Notes: generated from the letters alone by a model not told the origin. A stretch of 64,000 nucleotides of DNA from Pseudonocardia alni (GCF_002813375.1 NZ_PHUJ01000003.1:5394001-5458000), one strand, 5' to 3'; positions 16,432-28,484 are shown, counted from the stretch's first letter. Numbers and translations: made by a program.

Positions 16432-17496
16432 TCAGGCCAGGCGCCCGCCCGTCCCGCCGTCGAAGACGTGGATGCGCTGCGGGTCCGGGGCGAGCCGCAA
16501 CCGGTCGCCGCGCCCCGGGGGGACCCGCGCGTCGGTACGGGCGACGAGCGAGGTCCCGGAGCCGTCGGTGAGGGTGCCGTAGACGTAGGCGTCGGCCCCC
16601 AGCTCCTCGACGACGTCGACGGTCACCTCCAGCCCGTCCCCGGCCCCGGCCGGGCGCAGGTCCTCCGGACGGATCCCGACCGTGACCGTGTCCGACGCCC
16701 CGCCGGGCACGGGGATCCGCACCCCACCGAGGGACACCGACCCGTCGGTGGGGGAGGGCACCGTCACCAGGTTCATCGCCGGTGACCCCACGAACCCGGC
16801 GACGAAGGCGTTCACCGGCCGCTTGTAGAGCTCGCGCGGCGTGGCGCACTGCTGCAGCACCCCGCCCGAGAGCACCGCGACGCGGTCGCCCATCGTCATC
16901 GCCTCCACCTGGTCGTGGGTGACGTAGACGGTGGTGACGCCCAGGCGCCGCTGCAGCGACGCGATCTGGGTGCGGGTGGACACCCGCAGCTTCGCGTCCA
17001 GGTTGGACAGCGGCTCGTCCATGCAGAACACGGCGGGCTCGCGCACGATGGCCCGGCCCATCGCGACCCGCTGACGCTGCCCGCCCGACAGGGCACGCGG
17101 CTTGCGGTCCAGCAGCCCCTCCAGGTCGAGGATCGTCGCCGCCTCGGCGACGCGGCGGGCGATCTCGTCCTTCGGGCGGCCCGCGTTGGTCAGCGCGAAG
17201 CCCATGTTCGCCGCGACCGTCATGTGCGGGTAGAGCGCGTAGTTCTGGAACACCATCGCGATGTCGCGGTCCTTGGGCCGGACGTCGGTGACGTCGCGGT
17301 CGCCGATCCGGATGGCGCCGGCGTCGACGTCCTCCAGGCCCGCGAGCATCCGCAGCGACGTCGACTTCCCGCAGCCGGACGGCCCGACGAGCACGAGGAA
17401 CTCGCCGTCGGCGATCTCCAGGTCCAGCCCGTCGACGGCGGGGGTGTCCGACCCGGGGTAGATCCGCGTCGCCGAGTCGTAGGTGACCGTTGCCAT
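16432..17496 (-). CDS. Sugar ABC transporter ATP-binding protein (UgpC/MsmK type)
   Basis: 354-residue ATPase of CUT1 carbohydrate importers. Walker A GPSGCGKST (about residues 38-46), Q-loop FQNYALYP, signature LSGGQRQR, Walker B VFCMDEP and the H-loop THDQ are intact. The C-terminal about 110 residues form the MalK-like regulatory/OB domain (VGIRPEDL). It is last in the operon, 15 bases after the binding protein. Such ATPases can serve several sugar importers. Confidence 0.93.
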   Translation of the reverse strand: MATVTYDSATRIYPGSDTPAVDGLDLEIADGEFLVLVGPSGCGKSTSLRMLAGLEDVDAGAIRIGDRDVTDVRPKDRDIAMVFQNYALYPHMTVAANMGFALTNAGRPKDEIARRVAEAATILDLEGLLDRKPRALSGGQRQRVAMGRAIVREPAVFCMDEPLSNLDAKLRVSTRTQIASLQRRLGVTTVYVTHDQVEAMTMGDRVAVLSGGVLQQCATPRELYKRPVNAFVAGFVGSPAMNLVTVPSPTDGSVSLGGVRIPVPGGASDTVTVGIRPEDLRPAGAGDGLEVTVDVVEELGADAYVYGTLTDGSGTSLVARTDARVPPGRGDRLRLAPDPQRIHVFDGGTGGRLA

Positions 17497-17511
17497 GTCA
17501 GCGTCCCGCCA

Positions 17512-18843
17512 TCAGATGTTGGGCTTCACGTCGGTGTCGAAGATCCGGGTCAGCGTGCCCTTGAGGGTGGTGAGCTCGCCCTGCACGTCGGCCCGCTGGT
17601 TGAGGATGTTGGCACAGGTCCGCGCGATCTCCTGGTCGGCGCCCGGGAAGAACGCGCGCGCCCGGTCCTGGGTGCGGGTCCGGTCGAGCTGGTCGATGGC
17701 GATCTTGCGCAGCGGGGTCTCGGCGAGCAGCGGGCCGGTGTCGGCCGAGGTCCGCAGCGGCAGGTAGCCGGTGGCCTGGGAGAACAGCACGGTGTTCTCC
17801 GGGCTGGTCAGGAACTTCGCGAACGCCGCCGCGGCGAGCTGGCGCTCCGGCGGGACCCCGGCGGGGATCCCGAGCCCCGCGCCGCCGGTCGGGCACACCG
17901 GCCCGGCGACCGGGCCCGCGGGCAGGAAGCCGGCACCCACGTCGAACTGCGCCGCGTCGAGCACGGTGACCAGCGAGCCGGTGGAGCCGACCGTCGCCGA
18001 CACCGCCCCGGCACCCAGGTCGGTGGTGCCGTCGGTGGCGGCGACGCCCGCCCAGCCCGAGGTCACCGCGTTCTGCAGGGCCGAGACCGCGCGCACGGCC
18101 TCCGGGGAGTCGCAGGTGACGTCCCACTCGTCCGACCACGCGCCGCCCTCGCCCCAGAGGTTGTTCTGGAACGACCAGCCGGCGTAGTCGGCCAGCGCGG
18201 GGAGCTGGTACGCCTTCTGCGCACCGGTGCCGGCGGCCTGCAGCCTCGGGCCCCACTCGGCCATCTCGGCCCAGGTGGCGGGTGCGCGGTCGGGCAGACC
18301 GGCCTTCTGCCAGTGCGCCTTGTTGTAGTAGAAGATCGGCGTCGAGCGGGCCCAGGGCAGCGCCCAGAGCTTGCCGTCGTAGCGGTAGTCCTCGATCAGC
18401 TGCTGCCGGTAGTCGGCGGTGTCGATGCCGGTCGCGGCGATCAGCGGGTCCATCGGCACGATGGAGCGCTGCATGTAGTAGCGGAACCACCAGACGTCGG
18501 AGAGCACGACGAGGTCGGGCAGCTGGGAGCCGCCGCCCGCTTGCGCGGTCTGGAAGCGCTGCGCGATCTCCTCGTAGGTCGCGCCCGCGGTCACCAGGTT
18601 GACCTTCGTGCCCGGGTTGGCCCTCTGGTAGGCGTCGATGATCTGGCGCGACACCGTCTCCGAGCTGCCCGGGTTGTTCGTCCACCAGGTGATCTCCTTC
18701 GCCGGCTGCACACCGGAGTAGTCGACCTCCGGGACGGCGGCGGGCCCGCCGCCGCCGGTGGAGGGGCCACCGCAGGCGGCCAGCGCCGCGGCGGCGCCGG
18801 TGATGCCGGCGAACTTCAGGAATCCGCGACGGTCGAGATGCAT
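17512..18843 (-). CDS. Sugar ABC transporter substrate-binding lipoprotein (Tat-type signal)
   Basis: 443 residues, family 1 solute-binding protein for oligosaccharides or glycerol phosphate-like substrates. The N-terminus has a twin-arginine motif DRRGFLKFAG followed by a hydrophobic run and lipobox LAAC, so it should be exported folded and lipid-anchored. The ATG at 18843 is chosen because it puts the Arg pair at residues 5-6, with GAAAGGA upstream. The mature part has the ITWWTNNPGSSET start and the PLRTSADTG C-terminal region of the family. The substrate cannot be read from sequence; linked tre genes suggest a glucose oligomer or trehalose, weakly. Confidence 0.9.
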   Translation of the reverse strand: MHLDRRGFLKFAGITGAAAALAACGGPSTGGGGPAAVPEVDYSGVQPAKEITWWTNNPGSSETVSRQIIDAYQRANPGTKVNLVTAGATYEEIAQRFQTAQAGGGSQLPDLVVLSDVWWFRYYMQRSIVPMDPLIAATGIDTADYRQQLIEDYRYDGKLWALPWARSTPIFYYNKAHWQKAGLPDRAPATWAEMAEWGPRLQAAGTGAQKAYQLPALADYAGWSFQNNLWGEGGAWSDEWDVTCDSPEAVRAVSALQNAVTSGWAGVAATDGTTDLGAGAVSATVGSTGSLVTVLDAAQFDVGAGFLPAGPVAGPVCPTGGAGLGIPAGVPPERQLAAAAFAKFLTSPENTVLFSQATGYLPLRTSADTGPLLAETPLRKIAIDQLDRTRTQDRARAFFPGADQEIARTCANILNQRADVQGELTTLKGTLTRIFDTDVKPNI

Positions 18844-18892
18844 GGCAGCTGGGGTCCTTTCGGGGTGAGGGCAGGAGGAGCGGGGAGCGGTC

Positions 18893-19768
18893 TCAGTCCT
18901 TGACCGCACCCTGGGTCAGCCCGGCGATGATGTGGCGCTGGAGCGCGATGAAGACGATCAGGACCGGCACGATGACGGCGACCGACCCGGCCATGAGCTG
19001 GCCGTAGGCCGCGGCCCGGTTGTCCACGTTGGCCAGCAGGGTGAGCCCGACCGGCAACGTCATCATCTCCGGCTTCGAAATGATCACCAGCGGCCAGAGG
19101 TAGTCGTTCCACTCGTAGACGATGGTGATCAGCGCGACGGTGGCGACGGTCGGCGCGGACACCGGCAGGACGACCCGGGTGAGCCGGCGCCAGTGCCCGG
19201 CGCCGTCGAGCTCCGCGGCCTCGAGCAGGCTCGGCGGCAGCGTGCGGAAGTGCTGGCGCAGCAGGAACGTGCCGAACGCCGTCCCGAGACCGGGCAGGAT
19301 GATGCCCCAGTAGGTGTCCGCGCCACCGAGCGCGGTGATCAGCGTGTAGTTCGGCAGCAGCGCCACCTGCGGCGGCACCATCAGAGTCACCAGCAGACCG
19401 GCGAAGATCCAGTTCTTGAACGGGAAGCGGACGAACACCAGCCCGTAGGCGGTGAACACGGCCAGCGCCACCTTGAGCGCGGCACCGACCGCGGTGACCA
19501 GTACCGAGTTGAGGAACACCCGGCCGAACGGCAGGCGCTCGGCGACGGTGGAGTAGTTCTCCGTCGTCGGCGCGGCGGGCAGCAGCGCCGGGGTCTGGGT
19601 GATGATCTCGGTCAGCGGCTTGAACGACGACAGCGTCATCCACAGCAGCGGGAACAACACGACGAGCACGGCGACCAGCAGCGGGACGTAGGCGCTGGTC
19701 ACGACCTCGAACAGGGCCCGCGGCGACAGCGCGCGGGACGACCGGGGCTCCGGAGCGGTGGTGGTCAC
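18893..19768 (-). CDS. Sugar ABC transporter permease (MalG type)
   Basis: 291 residues with about six membrane helices and the EAA loop EAAELDGAGHWRRLTRVVLP that contacts the ATPase. The GTG at 19768 overlaps the stop of the upstream permease (GTGA), which decides the start over the much longer open frame. It forms the inner-membrane channel with the 19765-20727 permease. Confidence 0.92.
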   Translation of the reverse strand: MTTTAPEPRSSRALSPRALFEVVTSAYVPLLVAVLVVLFPLLWMTLSSFKPLTEIITQTPALLPAAPTTENYSTVAERLPFGRVFLNSVLVTAVGAALKVALAVFTAYGLVFVRFPFKNWIFAGLLVTLMVPPQVALLPNYTLITALGGADTYWGIILPGLGTAFGTFLLRQHFRTLPPSLLEAAELDGAGHWRRLTRVVLPVSAPTVATVALITIVYEWNDYLWPLVIISKPEMMTLPVGLTLLANVDNRAAAYGQLMAGSVAVIVPVLIVFIALQRHIIAGLTQGAVKD

Positions 19769-20727
19769 GCGTAGTGCACCCGCCGTTCCATCCACCGCAG
19801 CTGGACCAGGGTGAAGACCACCAGCACCACGAACAGGACCGTCGACACCGCCGCCGAGTAGCCGGCCCGGTTGCTCGACCCGAACGCCTGCAGGTAGGCC
19901 TCGTAGATCAGCGTGGTCGTGCCCTGCCCGAGCGGGGTCATGATCCGGATCAGGTCGAAGGCCTGCAGTGAGTTCAGCGCGCTGGTCACGACCAGGAAGA
20001 ACGTGACCGGTGAGAGCAGCGGCAGCGTCACCCGGAAGAACGTCCGCGTCGACGACGCCCCGTCCAGCGCCGCGGCCTCCAGCAGGTCCTTCGGGATCGA
20101 CTGCAGGCCCGCCAGGTAGATCACCGCGGCGTAGCCCATGTTCTTCCAGACGTAGACGATGCAGATCATCGTCAGCGACATCGACGGGTCGTTGAAGAAG
20201 TCCGGTGCGGTCCCGCCGAAGGCGCGGACGACCGCGCCGAGCACCCCGATCGACGGGTCGAACACGAACAGCCACACCAGCCCGACACCGACCCCGGACA
20301 GCACGTACGGGGAGAACACCGCGGCCCGCGCGACGCCGGTCCCCGGCACCCGCCGGTTGAGCGCCAGCGCGATCAGCAGACCCAGCACCATCGACCCGCC
20401 GACGGTAACGACGGTGAACACCAACGTCGTCCAGACGATCTCCGCCGACGACGGCGAGGTCAGGAACGTGACGTAGTTCCCGAGCCCCACGAACGTCGCC
20501 GACGGTGACCCGAGGGTCCAGTTCAGCAGCGAGTACCGGACGTTCTCGATGACCGGGCGATAGGCGAAGGCGACGATCAGCGCGGCGTTGGGCAGCACCA
20601 GGGCGAGGAACACCCAGAAGTCGTGCCGGTCCCGGGCGGTGAAGCGTCGCCGTCGCCGCGGCGGGGGGTGCGAGGTCGTACCCGGCGCCGTCGGCGTCGA
20701 GGCGGACCGGGTGGGGGTGGACGTCAC
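19765..20727 (-). CDS. Sugar ABC transporter permease (MalF type)
   Basis: 320 residues, a 30-residue Pro/Arg-rich cytoplasmic tail then about six membrane helices, with the EAA loop EAAALDGASSTRTFFRVTLP. First gene of the four-gene importer operon (two permeases, lipoprotein, ATPase). GTG start at 20727 preceded by GAGG. The intergenic space to treZ is 147 bases. Confidence 0.92.
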   Translation of the reverse strand: MTSTPTRSASTPTAPGTTSHPPPRRRRRFTARDRHDFWVFLALVLPNAALIVAFAYRPVIENVRYSLLNWTLGSPSATFVGLGNYVTFLTSPSSAEIVWTTLVFTVVTVGGSMVLGLLIALALNRRVPGTGVARAAVFSPYVLSGVGVGLVWLFVFDPSIGVLGAVVRAFGGTAPDFFNDPSMSLTMICIVYVWKNMGYAAVIYLAGLQSIPKDLLEAAALDGASSTRTFFRVTLPLLSPVTFFLVVTSALNSLQAFDLIRIMTPLGQGTTTLIYEAYLQAFGSSNRAGYSAAVSTVLFVVLVVFTLVQLRWMERRVHYA

Positions 20728-20874
20728 GTGACCTCACGTCTGTCGCAGGGGCGAACGCGGGATCGCACCGTCGCGACCTCGCAGACCCTCGCAGTCTCGT
20801 GTGGCCCGGCCGTGTCACGTGTCCGGCGAACAGGTGAACGACGACACTCGGACGGGTGACGCGAGAGGCTCTCG

Positions 20875-22620
20875 CTACTCCGCCACGCGGCAGATGGCGA
20901 AGGCCTCCGCCGGAACGGTGAACGAGGAGCCGTCACTCGTCGTCGGCTCGGACGCCAGCAGGATCCGGGTGATCTCCGACCCGAGCGACAGCGTCACCGG
21001 CTCCGGACCGAGGTTCACCACCACCCGCATCCGCCCGCGGGCGACGACGAGCGTGCGCGCCTGCTCGTGGACGTCGACCCCGATCCGGTCCAGCCACGGG
21101 TCCGACAGCTCCGGCCAGGCGCGGCGCAGCGCGATGAGCTCGCGGTGCATCCGCAGCAGCGTCGCGTGCGGCTCCTGCTCGGGCTCGGACCAGTCGAGCC
21201 GGGAGTCGGTGAAGGTGGACTCGGCGTTCGGGTCGGGCACCTCGGCGGTGTCGTCCCAGCCGTGGTCGGCGAACTCGGCGCGACGGCCGTCGCGGACGGC
21301 CTTCTGCAGGCCCGGGTCGCCGAAACGGGAGAAGAACTGCCACGGCGTCCGCGCGCCCCACTCCTCGCCCATGAACAGCATCGGGGTGAACCCGGAGGTG
21401 AACAGCAGCGCCGCGCCGCAGGCCAGCAGGCCGGGGGGCAGCGTGTGGGTGAGCCGGTCGCCGGTGGCGCGGTTGCCGATCTGGTCGTGGTTCTGCAGGT
21501 AGGTGACCAGCCGCGAGCCGGGGATGCGGGCGGTGTCGATCGGGGCGCCGTGGCTGCGCCGCCGGAACGAGGACCAGGTGCCCTCGTGCAGGAACCCGCG
21601 GGTGAGCACGTGCGCGAGCCCGTCGAGGCCCGCCTCGGCGAAGTCGCCGTAGTAGCCCTGGGACTCGCCGGTGAGCACGGTGTGCAGGCAGTGATGGACG
21701 TCGTCGGCCCACTGGGCGTCGAGGCCGTGGCCGCCGCCCTCCCGGGCGGTGATCATCCTCGGGTCGTTGAGGTCGGACTCGGCGATCAGTGACAGCGGGC
21801 GGCCGACGTGTGCCTCCAGCGCGGTCACCTCGACGGCGAGCTGCTCCAGCACGTGCTGGGCCCGGGTGTCGCGCAGCGCGTGGACGGCGTCGATGCGCAG
21901 CCCGTCGACGTGGAAGTCGCGCAGCCACATCAGCGCGTTGTCGATCATGTAGCGGCGGACCTCGTCGGAGCCCGCGGCATCGAGGTTCAGCGACGGGCCC
22001 CAGATGTTGGAGCCGGCGAAGTACGGCCCGAACCGGTCGAGGTAGGCCCCGGACGGCCCGAGGTGGTTGTAGACGACGTCCAGGACCACGCCCAGGCCGC
22101 GCGCGTGGCAGGCGTCGACAAAGCGTTTGAAGGCGTCGGGGCCGCCGTAGTTCTCGGTGACGGCGTACCAGCCGACGCCGTCGTAGCCCCAGTTCACCGG
22201 GCCGTCGACGGCGTTGACCGGCAGCACCTCGACCAGGTCGATCCCGAGCGAGACCAGGTGGTCGAGCCGGCCGATCGCGGAGTCGAACGTGCCGCCGTCG
22301 GTGAAGGTGCCGATGTGGCACTCGTAGAGCACCGACCCGGCCAGCGCGCGGCCGGTCCAGGTGTCGTCGGTCCACCAGAACGCGTCGTGGTCGTAGACGC
22401 GGGAGCGCTGGTGCACCCCCTTCGGCTGCCAGCGGGAGCGGGGGTCGGGCAGCGGCGTGGCGTCGTCGTCGAGCAGGAACGCGTAGTCGGTCCCGTGCCC
22501 GTGGTCGGGCTGGTCCGTGTGCCACCATCCCCCCGGGGCGGGGTCGAGCGCGATCCGCTGCTCACCCACCAGCACACTGACGCGGTTCCTGTCGGGGGCC
22601 CACACGGCGAACTCCGTCAC
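20875..22620 (-). CDS. treZ: Malto-oligosyltrehalose trehalohydrolase
   Basis: 581-residue GH13 enzyme that releases trehalose from maltooligosyl-trehalose. Visible: N-terminal FAVWAPDRN module, DVVYNHLGPSG, nucleophile Asp in DGLRIDAVHAL, acid Glu in IAESDLND and NHDQIGNR. GTG start with GGAAGGA upstream. It is the last step of the TreX-TreY-TreZ pathway, but an antisense gene separates it from treY and glgX, so it probably has its own promoter. Confidence 0.95.
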   Translation of the reverse strand: MTEFAVWAPDRNRVSVLVGEQRIALDPAPGGWWHTDQPDHGHGTDYAFLLDDDATPLPDPRSRWQPKGVHQRSRVYDHDAFWWTDDTWTGRALAGSVLYECHIGTFTDGGTFDSAIGRLDHLVSLGIDLVEVLPVNAVDGPVNWGYDGVGWYAVTENYGGPDAFKRFVDACHARGLGVVLDVVYNHLGPSGAYLDRFGPYFAGSNIWGPSLNLDAAGSDEVRRYMIDNALMWLRDFHVDGLRIDAVHALRDTRAQHVLEQLAVEVTALEAHVGRPLSLIAESDLNDPRMITAREGGGHGLDAQWADDVHHCLHTVLTGESQGYYGDFAEAGLDGLAHVLTRGFLHEGTWSSFRRRSHGAPIDTARIPGSRLVTYLQNHDQIGNRATGDRLTHTLPPGLLACGAALLFTSGFTPMLFMGEEWGARTPWQFFSRFGDPGLQKAVRDGRRAEFADHGWDDTAEVPDPNAESTFTDSRLDWSEPEQEPHATLLRMHRELIALRRAWPELSDPWLDRIGVDVHEQARTLVVARGRMRVVVNLGPEPVTLSLGSEITRILLASEPTTSDGSSFTVPAEAFAICRVAE

Positions 22621-22689
22621 GGACGCCGATCCTTCCGCACCTTGCGGCGCGTGGCGCGTCCGGCGGGGGTGGGTCGGCTCACGCGTCGC

Positions 22690-22695
22690 TACGCT
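22690..22695 (+). promoter_or_regulatory. -10 box TACGCT of a leaderless promoter
   Basis: TACGCT ends six bases before the ATG at 22702 and no ribosome-binding site is present, so a leaderless transcript is likely. Confidence 0.5.
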
Positions 22696-22701
22696 GCTGT
22701 G

Positions 22702-23214
22702 ATGAGCGACCCCGACTCCGGTGACGACCTCGACTCCGACGCGCAGCTGCAGCCCGAGGACACCCTCGAGTACGGCGGCGTCACCGACGTGCTCGACGAG
22801 GGCTACTCACCGCCCGAGCGCCCGTGGAACGACCGCGACGACGAGACCCTCGACGAGCGCCTCGCCGACGAGGAGCCCGACACCTGGGCGGCCGAGCTCG
22901 ACGCGACCGCCGACGCGGAGGGCCGCGACGACGCCCGGGCGGCCGGGGTGGTCGGTGACCCGGACTCCCGGGAGGACTTCTCCGACGTCGACGACGCCAC
23001 CGGCGACCTGCTCGGGGACGCCCCGGGTACCGACGGCGAGCTGCTCGCCGACGACGAGGTGGGCGACCGCCGCGCCGGGCGCCTCACGATCGACGACGCG
23101 AGCGTCGACGGCAGCGACGGCGGCGAGAAGGAGCTGGTGGCGGGCGACGCCGGGATCGACGGGGCGGGTGCGTCGGCCGAGGAGGCCGCCGTGCACGTCG
23201 TCGACGAGCCCTGA
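22702..23214 (+). CDS. DUF5709 family protein
   Basis: 170 residues, extremely acidic (Asp/Glu-rich throughout), no membrane segment or Cys. The N-terminal LQPEDTLEYGGVTDVLDEGY and SPPERPW segment is the signature of the actinobacterial DUF5709 family, whose function is unknown. The start is the ATG at 22702, just after a -10 box. It is on the strand opposite to treZ and treY and ends at a strong hairpin shared with treY. Confidence 0.85.
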   Translation: MSDPDSGDDLDSDAQLQPEDTLEYGGVTDVLDEGYSPPERPWNDRDDETLDERLADEEPDTWAAELDATADAEGRDDARAAGVVGDPDSREDFSDVDDATGDLLGDAPGTDGELLADDEVGDRRAGRLTIDDASVDGSDGGEKELVAGDAGIDGAGASAEEAAVHVVDEP

Positions 23215-23230
23215 CCCCCGCCACGGGTGC

Positions 23231-23279
23231 CCCCAGGGGAACCTTCGTGGCGTAGAGCGCTACGAGGGTTCCCCTGGGG
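23231..23279. terminator. Strong hairpin between convergent DUF5709 gene and treY
   Basis: CCCCAGGGGAACC pairs with GGTTCCCCTGGGG; inside, a further nine or so pairs form if G-U is allowed. It sits between the stop codons of two convergent genes, so it probably terminates both. Confidence 0.8.
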
Positions 23280-23307
23280 ACCGCCCGGAGGGTGGGGCGG
23301 TGCCGGG

Positions 23308-25674
23308 TCAGGCCGGGCGCACCAGCAGCGCGACCGGGTAGCGCGAGAGCAGGTCCGACAGGGCGGGCGCGGGACCGTCCACCGGACGGTTCGCGATCAT
23401 GTCGTGCCAGTCGTCGAAGCCGCCGGGCAGCGGCAGCCGGGTGTCGCCCCACCCGCCGCGGAGGGCCAGCCCCTCGGGCAGCCGGGTCGCGACGGCGACG
23501 AGCGCGCCCCCGCCGCGGGAGAACGCGACGGCGTGCTCCGCCGCGGTGCCCTGGGCGTCGACCCGGCCGTAGCCGCTGAACAGCTCCGGGCGGAACCGCC
23601 GCAGCCGCGCCGTCGCCGAGGTGACCAGCAGCTTCGCCGCACCGCCTCCGTCGACCGGTGGCTGCTCGCCGGCGTCGAGACGCTCCAGGATCGCGCGCCG
23701 CGCGTCCCAGTCGACCGGGCGCCGGTTGTCCGGGTCGACCAGCGAGTACTCGAACAGCTCGGTGCCCTGGTAGACGTCCGGCACGCCGGGCCCGGCCATC
23801 TGCAGCAGCTTCTGGGCCAGCGAGTTCGACCAGCCGGGCTCGGCGATCTCCGCGACGAACGCCTCGATCTCGGCGACGAGCTCGATGTCGGCGAGGATCT
23901 GCTCCGGCCAGGCCGCGACCGCCTCGTCGACCTCGGAGACGGCGTCGATGTGCGAGGTCACCAGCTTGGCCTCCTTGGAGGCCTTGCCGAGGTAGCCCGC
24001 GAGCCGGTCGGCCGGGATCGGCCACGCCCCGACCAGCGACTGCCAGGCCAGCAGCTCCAGCGACCGGTCCGGCAGCGGGTGGCGCACCGACCACTCGCGG
24101 ACCTTCGCCGCCCACGACGCGGGACGCTCGGCGAGTACGGCGAGCCGCGCCCGGACGTCCTCGGAGCGCTTCGTGTCGTGCGTGGACAGCGAGGTCATGG
24201 TGCGCGACCGCCCGGCCTCCCGGCGGGCGAGTCCGGCGTGGAACTCCGCGGGCGTCACCCCGAAGCGGGCCGGGTCGCCCCCGACCTCGTTCAGCGCGAC
24301 GAGCCGGTTGTACCGGTAGAAGGCGGTGTCCTCGACGCCCTTCGCGGTGACCATCCCGGAGGTCTGCTGCAGCCGGGTCGCGTAGTCCGACCCGGGCTCG
24401 CGGACCAGCCCGGAGTGCAGCGCACCCAGCACCGCGGCCAGGTCGGGGCGACGGGTGCGCGCCACCGCGACCGCGGTGTCGGCGGCCGCCCGGCCCTCGG
24501 TGATCTCCGGGGTGAGGTAGGAGCGGTAGACCGGGAACCCGCACAGCAGCTCGGCGACCGCGTCGTGCAGGTCCCCGGCGGCGACGTCGGCCAGGTCGAG
24601 CCCGGTGGTGCCGGAGTCGGCGCCGGGTCCCGCGCGGAAGGCGTCGGCGATCCGGCGCACCTCCGCGACCAGGATCTCCCGGACCACGAGGTGGCGGCCG
24701 TCGTCCTCGACGGCGTGCGCGGAGCGCTTCTCCCCGGTGTGCTCGGCGGCGAACTGGGTGAGCAGCCCCGCCCCGTCCGGGTCGACGAGCACCCCGCAGA
24801 CCTCGCGCAGCGCCTCGTAGCCGGTGGTGCCGTCGACCGGCCAGGAGATCGGGAGCTCCTCGCCGACCGCGAGGATCTTCTCGACGAGCAGCCACCGGCC
24901 CGGGCCGAGCTCGGCGCGCAGCCGGCGCGCGTAGCCGCCCGGGTCGGACAGGCCGTCGGGGTGGTCCACCCGCAGCCCGACGACGGTGTCGTCGGAGCGC
25001 ACGATGTCGAGCACCGTGCGGTGGGCGTCGGCGAACACCGCCGGGTCCTCGACCCGGACCGCGGCGAGGTCGCTGACGTCGAAGAACCGCCGGTAGGTCA
25101 GCTCCGCGGCGCCGCGCCGCCAGGACACGAGCCGGTAGTGCTGGCGGTCGTGCACCTCCTGCGCGGTCCCCTCGCCGGTCCCGGGCGCGACCGGGAAGCG
25201 GTGCTCGTAGTAGCGCAGCTCGCCGTCGGTCACCGAGAGCTCGGTGAGCGCCTTCTCCTCGTCGGCGTCGAGCACCGGCAGCAGGATCGGCCCGGCGCCC
25301 CAGTCGACGTCGAAGTGCCCCGCCCACCGCGACGCCTCGCCGTGCGTGAGCACGTCCCACCACCACGGGTTCTCCGCGGGCTTCGCGACGCCGACGTGGT
25401 TGGGGACGATGTCGATCAGCATCGTCAGCCCGTGCTCGCGCAGCGTCGCGAGCAACGACCGCAGCCCCTGCTCACCACCGCGCTCACCCGACACCCGGGT
25501 CGGGTCGGTCACGTCGTAGCCGTGGGTGGACCCGGCCGTGGACTCCAGCAGCGGCGAGGCGTAGAGCGCCCCGATCCCCAGCCGGTCCAGGTAGCCGGTC
25601 AGCGCGGCGGCGTCGGCGAAGGTCTGGTCGGCCGACAGCTGCAGCCGGTAGGTCGATCCCGGAAGGCGGGTCAC
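23308..25674 (-). CDS. treY: Malto-oligosyltrehalose synthase
   Basis: 788-residue GH13 enzyme that turns the reducing-end alpha-1,4 bond of a maltodextrin into the alpha,alpha-1,1 bond of trehalose. Visible: STYRLQL start, DIVPNHVGV, the nucleophile Asp in GLRVDHPDGL, acid Glu in LLVEKIL and STHDTKRSED. GTG start three bases after the glgX stop, so the two are one operon. Length is normal. Confidence 0.95.
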   Translation of the reverse strand: MTRLPGSTYRLQLSADQTFADAAALTGYLDRLGIGALYASPLLESTAGSTHGYDVTDPTRVSGERGGEQGLRSLLATLREHGLTMLIDIVPNHVGVAKPAENPWWWDVLTHGEASRWAGHFDVDWGAGPILLPVLDADEEKALTELSVTDGELRYYEHRFPVAPGTGEGTAQEVHDRQHYRLVSWRRGAAELTYRRFFDVSDLAAVRVEDPAVFADAHRTVLDIVRSDDTVVGLRVDHPDGLSDPGGYARRLRAELGPGRWLLVEKILAVGEELPISWPVDGTTGYEALREVCGVLVDPDGAGLLTQFAAEHTGEKRSAHAVEDDGRHLVVREILVAEVRRIADAFRAGPGADSGTTGLDLADVAAGDLHDAVAELLCGFPVYRSYLTPEITEGRAAADTAVAVARTRRPDLAAVLGALHSGLVREPGSDYATRLQQTSGMVTAKGVEDTAFYRYNRLVALNEVGGDPARFGVTPAEFHAGLARREAGRSRTMTSLSTHDTKRSEDVRARLAVLAERPASWAAKVREWSVRHPLPDRSLELLAWQSLVGAWPIPADRLAGYLGKASKEAKLVTSHIDAVSEVDEAVAAWPEQILADIELVAEIEAFVAEIAEPGWSNSLAQKLLQMAGPGVPDVYQGTELFEYSLVDPDNRRPVDWDARRAILERLDAGEQPPVDGGGAAKLLVTSATARLRRFRPELFSGYGRVDAQGTAAEHAVAFSRGGGALVAVATRLPEGLALRGGWGDTRLPLPGGFDDWHDMIANRPVDGPAPALSDLLSRYPVALLVRPA

Positions 25675-25677
25675 GCC

Positions 25678-27846
<2,169 letters not shown>

Positions 27847-28016
27847 GGTCTGCGTCCTCTCGTCGCGCGCCCCGGCCGCAGACCGGGGGCACGCTCACAC
27901 TGTGTCGGGCGGGCACCGTTGCCGCATGGTGGGCGGGGCCGTCAGCGGTCCACGCCACATCACCCCCGCGTCCCGCAGCAGCTGCGGACGGGGGCGGTCG
28001 ATCGTCCCAGGAACGG

Positions 28017-28484
28017 TCAGGAGTCGGCGAGCCGGGCGGGGAAGCCGCCGGTGGCGACCGGGCTCCACCGGGCCGGGGTGATGCGGATCAGGGCCTTCCC
28101 CTGGTCGGACATGGCGCGGCGGTACTCGTCCCAATCCGGGTGCTCGCCGGAGACGGCACGGAAGTAGTCGACCAGCGGCTCGAGCGCGTCCGGCAGCGTG
28201 AGGAGCTCGGCGTCGCCCTCGACCTGCACCCAGGCGCCGTCGAACTCCTCGCTCAGCACGACGACCGCGGCCCGGCCGGCCTTCGCGACGTTGGCCGACT
28301 TGGCGCGCTCGGGGTAGGTGGCGATCACGATGCGTCCGTCGTCGTCGACGCCGCCGGTGACCGGGGAGGCCTGCACACCGCCGTCGGAACGGGTGGTCAT
28401 CAGCACCATGTGGTGCCGGGGACGGATGAACTCGAGCAGCTCGTCCCGGTCGACGCGGTCGTTGCGGGCGATGGTGCGGGGCAT
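28017..28484 (-). CDS. PPOX-class (pyridoxamine oxidase-like) F420/FMN-binding protein
   Basis: 155-residue split-barrel protein of the actinobacterial F420-dependent oxidoreductase branch. The RPRHHMVLMTTRSDGGVQASPV strand pattern (residues about 21-42), YPERAKSANV and the C-terminal ALIRITPARW are family features. The ATG at 28484 is used; a longer frame overlaps the divergent HIT gene. Substrate unknown. Confidence 0.85.
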   Translation of the reverse strand: MPRTIARNDRVDRDELLEFIRPRHHMVLMTTRSDGGVQASPVTGGVDDDGRIVIATYPERAKSANVAKAGRAAVVVLSEEFDGAWVQVEGDAELLTLPDALEPLVDYFRAVSGEHPDWDEYRRAMSDQGKALIRITPARWSPVATGGFPARLADS

